Assembly (NCBI GenBank): GCA_009823505.1
Contig: VZQC01013986.1
Coordinates: 1,106,322-1,170,321, forward strand
DNA from: Rhizomys pruinosus
Lineage: Eukaryota > Chordata > Mammalia > Rodentia > Spalacidae
Reading direction: 5' to 3'
Length of the DNA: 64,000 bases
The notes under the pieces were generated by a model, which was given only the letters and a program-made list of their open reading frames with translations, did not search any database and was not told the origin of the DNA. Positions 22,186-30,722 of this stretch are shown one piece after another. A program made the translations under genes and the position numbers. Position 1 is the first letter of the stretch; each line of letters starts with the position of its first letter.

Positions 22186-22370
22186 AGCGGGGCGTGGTGG
22201 CGCACGCCTTTAATCCCAGCACTGGGAGGCAGAGGCAGGCGGATCTCCGTGGAGTTCAAGGCCAGCCTGGTCTACTGAGTGAGTTCCAGGACAGCTGGGG
22301 CTACAGGGAGACCCTGTCTTGAAAAAGACAATAACTAACTAACTAACTAAATAAATATATTAATTAAAAT
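22186..22370 (+). mobile_element. B1 SINE with perfect 15-bp target duplication
   Basis: Close to the local B1 consensus, with an (AACT)n tail. AAAATTAGGGGCATG at 22171-22185 is repeated at 22371-22385. Confidence 0.93.
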
Positions 22371-22385
22371 AAAATTAGGGGCATG

Positions 22386-22598
22386 TTGGTGCTGGAGAAA
22401 TGGCTTAGTGGTTAAGAGCACTGACTGCTCTTATAGAGGAACTGGGTTCAATTTCCACCACCCACATGGCAGGTAACAACTGCCCTTAACTCCAGTGGCA
22501 GACACCTTCTTCTGATCTCCATGGGCATTGCATAACATAGATGTACCCATGCATACAAGCAATACACTCATACACATAAAAATGATAAATTAAATAAA
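22386..22598 (+). mobile_element. B2 SINE sharing the B1 target site
   Basis: GGTGCTGGAGAAATGGCTTA to TTAAATAAAAC. The right flank (AGGGGCATGTTTGG) again repeats the sequence that duplicated around the B1, so two insertions used one site. Confidence 0.88.
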
Positions 22599-22619
22599 AC
22601 AGGGGCATGTTTGGAATCT

Positions 22620-22837
22620 TTTAAAAATGTGTTTATTTTTATTTATGTGTATAAGTGTCTTGTCTGCATGTATGTAAGTACACCCGTGTCATGCAATGCC
22701 CGCAGAAGCCAGAAGAGGACGTTGGAGTGCCTGGAGCTATGAATGGTCGTGAGCTAGCGTGTGGTGCTGGGAATGGAACCAGGGTCCTCTGGATGAGCAG
22801 CTTGTGCTCTTAACTCTTGACACATTTCTCCATCCCA
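22620..22837 (-). mobile_element. B2 SINE, diverged
   Basis: TTTATTTATGTGTATAAGTG through CATTTCTCCATCCC. Confidence 0.82.
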
Positions 22838-22841
22838 AATT

Positions 22842-23053
22842 TTAATTTTTTAAAAAATTTGTACAACTTTTGCCTGCACATATGTAAGTGCAGTACATGC
22901 ACACAATGCTGGTGAGATTGTAAGAGGGTGTCAAATCCCCTAGAACTAGAGTCAGAGATGGTTGTTAACCACCATGTTGGTACTGGGAACCAAACCCAGG
23001 TCTTCTGCAAGAGCAGCCGGTGCTCTTAACCACTATGCCATTGCTCTAGCCCC
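22842..23053 (-). mobile_element. B2 SINE, diverged
   Basis: AAAATTTGTACAACTTTTGC through ATGCCATTGCTCTAGCCCC. Confidence 0.82.
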
Positions 23054-23790
23054 ATGTTTTGAATTTTTTTTTTAATGTTTTGAATCTTTTAACAAGAATG
23101 ATAATACTAGTGTGTCCAGACTATAATTCTTACCCGAGATGGGATGCTACTGAACGGTTGTGAGCAGAAAAAAGACATGATCTGACTCACCGTTCAACAA
23201 CACAGTTCTGGGAATTATGATGACAACAACCTACAAAGGACAAGAATAAAAAAAGGAGACCAGAAAGGGGGCTTTTGGAACAACCTGAACAAAAATGATG
23301 CTGGCTGGGGCAAGAGTGAAAGGAAAAGGGTGAGAGGAAGGTCAGACTTTGGATATTGTCTGAAAATAGACAGTAATACAGATATACAGGTTTTGTGGAA
23401 AAGGTGATAAAAATAAGTCAAAGAGTTTCTAAAATTTTCCGTTTTGTTTTCCTTGAACAACTGAAAATGTGAAGTGATATTAACTGAGCTAGGAAGACTA
23501 TATAAAGAACAGATTTGCTGGTGGGAAAGGAAGGTGGTGGCAAGTAACGTCAGTGGTTCCATTCTGGACATACGAATTTTGGTATGCTTATTAGATAGTC
23601 ATGTAAAGGTATCTAGAGGCTGGGGAGAATTGAGGTTGGAGTTTAGGGGAAGAAGCTGGGCTAGAAATTTGAGATTCCTATTTAAAGGCATAATATTAGA
23701 TGAGAACACTAAGGAAAGAATCACAGAAATAAGACATCCAAAGGCTTAGCTCTATGGCGCTCAAACATGCAAAGCAATTTTGTCTAATGG
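23054..23790. other. unique intronic sequence
   Basis: No repeat recognised. Open frames of 91-118 codons here have no recognisable homology. Confidence 0.45.
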
Positions 23791-23915
23791 AACTTTCTTT
23801 TTTAAAATTCTTTTTATTTATTATTTTATGTGTATGAGTATACTGTCTGCATGTAAGTAGGTGCACCCGTGTCATGGTGTCATGCAATGCTGTGGGGATC
23901 AGAAGAGGGTGTCAG

Positions 23916-24070
23916 GCTGGGCGTGGTGGCACATGCCTTTAATCCTAGCACTTGGGAGGCAGAGGCAGGCAGATCTCTGCGAGTTCAAGGCCAGCCTGGT
24001 CTACTGAGTTCCAGGACGGCTGTGGCTACAGGGAGACCCTGTCTCAAAAAAAAAACAAAGACAAAAGCAA
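23916..24070 (+). mobile_element. B1 SINE inside the split B2
   Basis: AGGCTGGGCGTGGTGGCACA to CTGTCTCAAAAAAAAAACAA; close to the local B1 consensus. Confidence 0.92.
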
Positions 24071-24206
24071 AATACACTAGCATAAGGGGCAAGTCAGATA
24101 ATTCAACATAAAAGTAGAGCAGGTTAAAGGAACCTAAATATGAACAAGCCTTTTAAATGTCGCTGCATGTGACAGTAGACAGAAATTATGCATATACATT
24201 TTAATA
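24071..24206 (+). other. non-SINE passenger segment in the B1 insertion
   Basis: About 135 bp of non-repeat DNA between the B1 tail and the second AGAAGAGGGTGTC. It may be a 3' transduction or an assembly join; an N sits at 24207, exactly at its right edge. Confidence 0.6.
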
Positions 24207-24342
24207 NAAGAAGAGGGTGTCTGATTTCCCTGGAACTGGAGTTAAAGATGGTTCTTAGCTGCCATGTGGGTGCTGGGAATCGAACCCAGGTCCTCTGCAA
24301 GAGCAGTCAGTACTCTTAGCTGCTGAGCCATCTCTCCAACCC

Positions 24343-25790
24343 CTAATGGAACTTTCTATGATGATAAAATATTTTATATCTGTGCCATTCAATAGTAGGT
24401 AACTAGTACTCACATTTGAGATATACCTAATGCAACTGAATAATTAAAATAGCTTCATACAGCTGGCAGCCACAGTATTAAATTGTGTGTATTCAGTTTG
24501 GGGGAAGAGGAATCAGCAAAAGAGACTGACCAGTGGCTACAGAGATAGGTACTGTAGTAAACTCTTTCATCTCTGGTTAAAAGTTTCACGTATCAGTACT
24601 CTTGAACCTATGGCAGGTTAGTGTGAATGTTTTTGCAAGAGAAGATCAGTGCAGAAATGAGGTAAAATCTTACACCCTTCCTAATTTCTGAAAAGAATCC
24701 TACAAACCAAATGAAAGTGTTTCAAGAGGAAAAACTGACTAATTCATTTCCTGAACATCAGTAGTGAGAAAGAGCAGAAGTGGACACCGCTGCTAACTGA
24801 TTTGTGGGGACAGAAAAATGGCTAGTACGAGTTAAAAAGCACAAAGGAAAAAAATTACCAATAAAATATAGAAAATTGCTTCAAGAAGTCTTTCTATTAA
24901 GTTTATGTGACGGCAATAATTAGAAGGGAAAGTGAATGCAAGATAGGAGAAATAAAAGGCTACTTTAATGCAAAAGAGAATGACTCAGGAGAGAGGAAAA
25001 CTGATATGACACAAGAGAAATACCAACCACTGTTCTTTAATGGTAATGAGAAAAAATATATGAATACCAACCACTACACAGAGGTAGCAGGTAGAAATGA
25101 TAAAGAAAGGACTTTTCTGACTATGTTTTCTCAGTGAAATAAAAAGCAAGGACTTCTGTTCAGAGAAAGAGTATAAAGGGCAAAGTAAACATGCACGAGA
25201 TCAAAGATATAAAACAGTCATGTGGGAGCAGGTGAAAATGAGGGACAACGACCAACTAAAAGTCTAGTGTTACTGCCAGGCAACATTAAAGGTCAACTTG
25301 ACTTTTATAATCATAAATTTAAAGCAGGGTAAACAAGATGGTTTTACAGGCATGTAACAGGCAAAGAACTGAGAGGTAGGGAAGTGAAATGAGGATGTAT
25401 ACAAAAGAGAGACAGTACTGAGCAAAGATGGAATCTACCGTGTTTACCCCTTGTATCTCCTGAAACCCTACCTTTTCTAGTGAGTCCTATGGGACTCCTG
25501 GGTAGTTATCACCCAAATCCTCATATCCTTGATTACTTTTCAGAAGCCTTCTTCATTTTCCCCCTCCCTTATCTTATTTAAACTGAAACTGGGTACCTCT
25601 CTGAGGATGTTACTTTCACTATTGTCCCTTTAGACAAAGGGCTGCTAAGTGTCTTTAGTCCATAGTGCTACGGACAGGCTGTTCTCCCCTTTCCTATACA
25701 AAAATCTCCTGGTCTAAGTCACAAATCACCAGGCTCACCACACTACCTTTCCTATTGTAGCCATTGATGGCTCACCAAGGTCAATCCTCT
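24343..25790. other. unique intronic sequence, 1.4 kb
   Basis: No repeat or exon recognised; a 76-codon frame at 24907-25137 is unremarkable. Confidence 0.5.
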
Positions 25791-26000
25791 CCATTCCTTG
25801 ATAATTTTAGCTTCTGGCTCGCTGTCACTCTAACACTATTTCTGTCATAATACTTATTGATTTCAACATCTAAGCAAACAATTGATATGATGTCCTGGCC
25901 TCTCTGTTTCTTAATCATCTTCACCTATTGACTTTGTCCTCCATTCTGTCTGAGCCATGTTCCTCTCATGGTCACACTCTAGACCACCTTAGACTATAAA
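25791..26000 (+). mobile_element. possible ancient CR1/L2-type LINE endonuclease relic
   Basis: ATTGATTTCAACATCT, then GTCCTGGCCTCTCTGTTTCT and GACTTTGTCCTCCATTCTG and CATGGTCACACTCTAGACC, translate in broken frames to the pattern DFN...LAS-FL-LL---DLV...SHGHTLDL seen in CR1/L2-clade endonucleases. From recall and highly diverged. Confidence 0.35.
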
Positions 26001-26007
26001 GTTTAAT

Positions 26008-26156
26008 AGGAGTTCAATTCCCAGCACCCATGTCAGGTGGCTCACAACCACCTATAACTAGTTCCAAATCCCTTTGGCTTCTGGGGATACATGAATTTAT
26101 GTGAACATACCTACACACATATAAATAATTAAAAATAGAATAAATCTTTTAAAAAT
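26008..26156 (+). mobile_element. B2 SINE, 5'-truncated
   Basis: GGAGTTCAATTCCCAGCACC to AATAAATCTTTTAAAA; lacks the tRNA-like first 55 bases. Confidence 0.8.
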
Positions 26157-26287
26157 TTCCCTGGTAAGTCTGTAGTAAGGCAATTCTATAGATATTTACT
26201 GGCAATACTTAGGGAATACTAACACATCAGGCATAAAACCACCAACTGCAAGAATTCATGGTACCAACAACAATAGATACTAGGAAG

Positions 26288-26400
26288 CAAAGCCAAGAAT
26301 GATGGCACTTGCCTGTACTTATCTGCACTCAGGAGGCAGTAGCGAAAAGATCCTGAGTTTGAGAGTAATCTCGGCCACACAAAACACCCTCCCCTCTCCA
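26288..26400 (+). mobile_element. old B1 SINE fragment
   Basis: GCCAAGAATGATGGCACTTG and GCACTCAGGAGGCAGTAGC; strongly diverged. Confidence 0.5.
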
Positions 26401-26456
26401 CAAGCTCTTCTTGCCACCAAAAAATATAAGAAAAAATAACAACAAGGGAAAACAAA

Positions 26457-26870
26457 AGGAGAGCACTGGGCACAAAGGGGAGCACTGGGTACAAAAGGGG
26501 AGCACTGGGCACAAAAGGAGAGCACTGGGTACAAAAGGAGAGCACTGGGTACAAAAGGGGAGCACTGGGTACAAAGGGGAGCACTGGGCACAAAAGGAGA
26601 GCACTGGGCACAAAAGGGGAGCACTGGGCACAAAAGGGGAGCACTGGGCACAAAAGGGGAGCACTGGGCACAAAAGGAGAGCACTGGGCACAAAAGGGGA
26701 GCACTGGGCACAAAAGGGGAGCACTGGGCACAAAAGGAGAGCACTGGGCACAAAAGGGGAGCACTGGGCACAAAAGGGGAGCACTGGGCACAAAAGGAGA
26801 GCACTGGGCACAAAAGGGGAGCACTGGGCACAAAAGGAGAGCACTGGGCACAAAAGGGGAGCACTGGGCA
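26457..26870 (+). repeat. 20-bp minisatellite C, about 21 copies
   Basis: Unit GAGCACTGGGCACAAAAGGG with two alternating variants (AAAAGGGGAG, AAAAGGAGAG) and early TACAAA variants. Because 20 is not a multiple of 3 and the unit has no stop, several frames stay open over the whole array; these are not genes. GGG-N7-GGGG-N6-GGG spacing gives G-quadruplex potential on the plus strand. Confidence 0.97.
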
Positions 26871-27559
26871 TGCTAGGCTGACCCTTTATGAAGGAGCGCA
26901 CTGGCTACGCTACGCTGACCCTTTATGAAGGAGCGCACTGGCTACGCTACGCTGACCCTTTATGAAGGAGCGCACTGGCTACGCTACGCTGACCCTTTAT
27001 GAAGGAGCGCACTGGCTACGCTACGCTGACCCTTTATGAAGGAGCGCACTGGCTACGCTACGCTGACCCTTTATGAAGGAGCGCACTGGCTACGCTACGC
27101 TGACCCTTTATGAAGGAGCGCACTGGCTACGCTACGCTGACCCTTTATGAAGGAGCGCACTGGCTACGCTACGCTGACCCTTTATGAAGGAGCGCACTGG
27201 CTACGCTACGCTGACCCTTTATGAAGGAGCGCACTGGCTACGCTACGCTGACCCTTTATGAAGGAGCGCACTGGCTACGCTACGCTGACCCTTTATGAAG
27301 GAGCGCACTGGCTACGCTACGCTGACCCTTTATGAAGGAGCGCACTGGCTACGCTACGCTGACCCTTTATGAAGGAGCGCACTGGCTACGCTACGCTGAC
27401 CCTTTATGAAGGAGCGCACTGGCTACGCTACGCTGACCCTTTATGAAGGAGCGCACTGGCTACGCTACGCTGACCCTTTATCAAGGAGGGCACTGGCTAC
27501 GCTACGCTGACCCTTTATCAAGGAGCACACTGGCTACGCTACACTGACCCTTTATCAAG
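26871..27559 (+). repeat. 37-bp minisatellite D, 18 copies, CpG-rich
   Basis: Unit CTGACCCTTTATGAAGGAGC followed by GCACTGGCTACGCTACG. Starts at 26878 and 27544 are exactly 18 periods apart. The first 16 or so units look identical; the last three vary (TCAAGGAGGG, TCAAGGAGCAC, ACACTGACC). Each unit has three CpGs and 57% GC (hand count). Confidence 0.97.
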
Positions 27560-27796
27560 CTCTCAAAGGAAAGATTATTAATCATTTATAAAGTTGTATG
27601 TTTACAAAAGAGACACTCTTGAGAACTGCATCATTTTGTGATTTCATAGTTATGTGAATACATTGAGCATACTTGGATAAATCTAGATGGTGGAGCTTAT
27701 TACATATCCAGGTTATATTATATAGTCTATGGCTCCTAGGCTATAACCCTATAGAGCATATTATTATACTGACAACTGTAGGTAGTTTTGTAATAT
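27560..27796. other. unique AT-rich sequence
   Basis: Nothing recognised. Confidence 0.5.
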
Positions 27797-28060
27797 GTGA
27801 TAGTTAGCCTTGGTCTTCAACTTGATGTAATTGGAATGACAGGGAAACATACCTCCAGTGAATAAAGAGAAAGCCAGTTCAGCACCATCACATCTATCCC
27901 CCCCCCCGTAAATACAATGTGACCAGCTGCCTCATTCTTGTCTCTAGGACTTCCTTGCTCTGAGGGACCTATCCTCATAAGCTATAAATCAAAATAAACT
28001 TTTAAGCTGCTTATTAAGTATTTGGTCACAGCAATGAGAAAAATAACTAATATATAATAC
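27797..28060 (-). mobile_element. rodent non-autonomous DNA transposon (URR1-like)
   Basis: TGATAGTTAGCCTTGGTCTTCAACTTGATG-type start, AAATCAAAATAAACTTTTAA and GGTCACAGCAATGAGAAAAA-type end parallel the copy at 41.75 kb but with a different centre. Includes C10 at 27898-27907. Family name from recall. Confidence 0.6.
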
Positions 28061-28315
28061 TTTCATGAGTTTATCTATATCTAAACATATCTGAACATGC
28101 AAAAGATGGTGTAAGAGAGAAAAAATATACCTATGCAGAAGGCACTCACCACAAAGGAAGCTTGCAGGACGAGATTTCTCTGGGTGAGTCTGAAAGAACT
28201 GCCAGTGAATGTACCAATTTAGGGCATGAATGTAGGTTTTACAAGGCTTACACTCAGGCTACGCTACCCGTACATTTTCTTAAAACTCCAAAAATTAATC
28301 TTAGCTTATATAACT

Positions 28316-28497
28316 TTTTTTTTTTTGGGCTTTTTGAGACAGGGTCTCCCTGTAGCCCCCAGCTGTCCTGGAACTCACTCTGTAGACCAGGCTGGACTTG
28401 AACTCACAAAGATCCGCCTGCCTCTGCCTCCCGAGTGCTAGGATTAAAGGTGTGCACCACCACGCCTGGCTAGTTTTTTTGTTTGTTTGTTTTTGTC
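28316..28497 (-). mobile_element. B1 SINE with 15-bp target duplication and odd 5' extension
   Basis: TAGCTTATATAACTT occurs before (28302-28316) and after (28498-28512). Between the B1 head (ends about 28472) and the right duplication lie 25 T-rich bases (GTTTGTTTGTTTTTGTC) that are not B1. Confidence 0.88.
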
Positions 28498-28556
28498 TAG
28501 CTTATATAACTTCTTTACCTTATAAACTTTTGACTTTTATAATAAAGCTTAGTTTA

Positions 28557-28772
28557 GCGCCTACTGGAGAGATGGCTCAGCAGTAAGAGCACTGATTGCT
28601 CTTGCAGAGGACCTGAGTCCAATCCCAGCACCCAATGACAGCAAACAACCTTCTTTAACTCCAGTTCCAGGGGATCTGATTCCCTCTTCTGACCTCGGCA
28701 GACATTGCACCTACACTCATGAGCAATACACTCATACACATAAAATAAAAACAATAAAATATTTAAAAAATA
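28557..28772 (+). mobile_element. B2 SINE
   Basis: CTGGAGAGATGGCTCAGCAG to AATAAAATATTTAAAAAATA. Confidence 0.9.
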
Positions 28773-28839
28773 TTTTCTCAGTTCAAGTCTACAGATTCAC
28801 TGCTGATTTTTACCAGAACTAACACCAATGTATCTCAAT

Positions 28840-29060
28840 TTCACAGGGAAAAATCCTTCAAAACTCATTCTATACAGCCAATATTACCCTGATATGCTAC
28901 AATAAAAAAGTAAGTTTTAGACTAATTTCCTTGATAAACAGGAACACAAAACCATCAATACTTAAAAATAGAATTCAACACATTAAAAGGATTATTCATC
29001 ATGACAAAGTTGGCTTCATTCCAAGGATACAAGGATATTCAAAATATTTGCAATTTCCTC
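28840..29060 (+). mobile_element. L1 ORF2 fragment (reverse transcriptase region)
   Basis: Broken frames give [31 protein letters not shown] and IQGYS, the segment just after the reverse transcriptase fingers of L1. Isolated and older than its neighbours. Confidence 0.8.
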
Positions 29061-29079
29061 TGAGACAAAAGCTTTCATC

Positions 29080-29530
29080 TTAGAGAAAAATTTGTTAAAA
29101 CAAAGGCGTTCTAAAGGGAAGTTAAACATTCCATCTTGTAGGAAAGCTCATTAAAGCACATGATGTTGATAGGGAGGTAAAAGAACAGGATGTTCTAAAG
29201 GGGGGTGAAATAGTCCATCTTGCAAGAAGTTTGTTTAGCTCTAGGAAATAACTCAATAGCTTCAGGAAGTCCCTGAAACTGACCAGATATACTAGGCTCC
29301 TTCTTCCTCCAGCACATATAACCCTAAGGACTGATGACATAAGCTGAGCTGCTTAGAGGAAGCTAAGACTAGCTCAAGCTGTCTAAAAGAAGCACAGATC
29401 AACTGAGCTGTCAGGAAGATGTTCTTCAACCTATTTAGCTGCTGGTGAGTTGTTTATTAAGCTCTAGGTTTCCAATTTTCAAGAGCCATTATGGATGCTG
29501 GGGTGGACTTCTGGTGATGCAGTTGTCTGA
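29080..29530 (+). mobile_element. putative LTR, boundaries not found
   Basis: Contains a TATA-like ACATATAACCCTAAGG near 29316 and an internal imperfect duplication (GTTCTAAAGGG...CCATCTTGTAGG and GTTCTAAAGGG...CCATCTTGCAAG), both common in ERVK U3 regions. I could not identify matching 6-bp flanks. Confidence 0.4.
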
Positions 29531-29554
29531 GTCATTTCTGCTCTTGTTTTTTTC

Positions 29555-30722
29555 CCCCCTTTTAATTTTACAGTACTCTAAAATATGCATACATACCCTC
29601 CACCCATATACCAAAATTACAATGTCTGAAAACAAGTGATAGGTTATTAATTCTAGAGCTGTTAAGCGAGTCACATTATAAGAGAACAGTTGCTTTCAGA
29701 TAAAGAGAAATATATAATTAATGTTCAATTTGCCTTACAACTAGGTACTTGGTGCTAGCATCCACAAACAAGGGATACCATTCTTCATTTGCTTTTCTGG
29801 TACTGTGTTACTTCACTTAACATAATATTTTCAAGTTCCATCTATTTGCTTGCAAAGTTCATGATGTCGTCTTCCTTTACTGCTTTATAGAAGTACATTG
29901 TGTAGATGTACCACATTTTATTTATCCACTTGTCTGTTGAGGGGCACTTGGGTTGGTTCCAGCTCTTCGCTATTATGAAGAGAGCTGTGATAAACATAGA
30001 TGTGCATGCATCTCTGTGGTATGCTGAGTCTTGTGGGTATATACCCAGGAGTGGTACGACTGGGTCAGGTGATAGGCTCATTTTGAGTCTTTTAAGGGTT
30101 CTCCACACTGCTTTCTATAGTGGTTGTACAGGTTTACATTCCCAACAGCAGTGGATGAGTGTGAGGAACTCTGGGTTCCGGGACCTGGACCACCACTCTG
30201 ATAAAGGACATGGACAACAAACTCAAAGGAAGGTTGACAAAGTTTTATTTTTTAATCTTAAGCTTTTATATTTCACACAGCTTGCAGAGGTTACCCCAGG
30301 ACAATTTTCTGTGTGACAGAAAATTACTATGGCACTATGAATACATGCTAGATGAAAGGAAAGCTTCAGGAGATAGACAGAATCCAAGGTTCAGCAGGCC
30401 TAGCTGTAAAAGTAAACAGGGAACATAGTGGCATTGGGTTTCAGCAATAATATGATTAATGATTCCCATGTTTACATTCCATGCACAAACATTCAAGGGC
30501 AGTGTCTTTGCCAAACTCTCCAGGCTTCCTCCAAGCCTTTAGCATTCAAGCACAAACATACAAGAGGTGGCCCTCTGCCAGCTCTCCAGGCTTCCTCATG
30601 CAACAGATGAGTGTTCCCCTTTCTCCACAACCTCTCCAGCATTTAGTATTAGTTGTTTTCTTGATCCTAGCCAGTCTTAATGGGAGTGAGATGATATCTT
30701 AAAGTGGTTTTCATTTGCATTT
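29555..30722 (-). mobile_element. L1, antisense, 3' portion, split by a solo LTR
   Basis: 29555-29770 resembles the L1 3' UTR seen again at 37.0-37.3 kb. 29790-30159 and 30606-30722 are the reverse complement of the ORF2 C-terminus (PLLGIYPQDSAYHRDACTSM-like). It ends exactly where a sense L1 begins (30723), a head-to-head pair. Confidence 0.88.
30160..30605 (-). mobile_element. solo LTR, ERVK-like, 446 bp, nested in L1
   Basis: TGTGAGGAAC...CATGCAACA between GATGAG (30154-30159) and GATGAG (30606-30611), a perfect 6-bp duplication that restores the L1 when one copy is removed. On the minus strand ATATAAAAG and AATAAA lie within about 20 bases of each other near the LTR 3' end, supporting minus orientation. 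No internal viral sequence. Confidence 0.85.

Larger units (their letters stand above)
23791..24342 (-). mobile_element. B2 SINE split by a 23916-24207 insertion
   Basis: 3' half at 23791-23915 and 5' half at 24208-24342 join into one antisense B2. AGAAGAGGGTGTC is present on both sides of the insert, as in a target duplication. Confidence 0.85.

Noticed and set aside
26219..26901. Long repetitive ORFs (156-210 codons) over the 20-bp array on both strands
   Set aside because: A 20-bp stop-free unit reads open in several frames at once. No start context, no homology; artefact of minisatellite C.
26871..27559. CRISPR-like direct repeats
   Set aside because: Units are contiguous with no unique spacers, and the DNA is mammalian.
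28255..28275. GGCTACGCTAC near 28.26 kb resembles array D
   Set aside because: Only 11 bases match and nothing else of the unit is present; likely chance.
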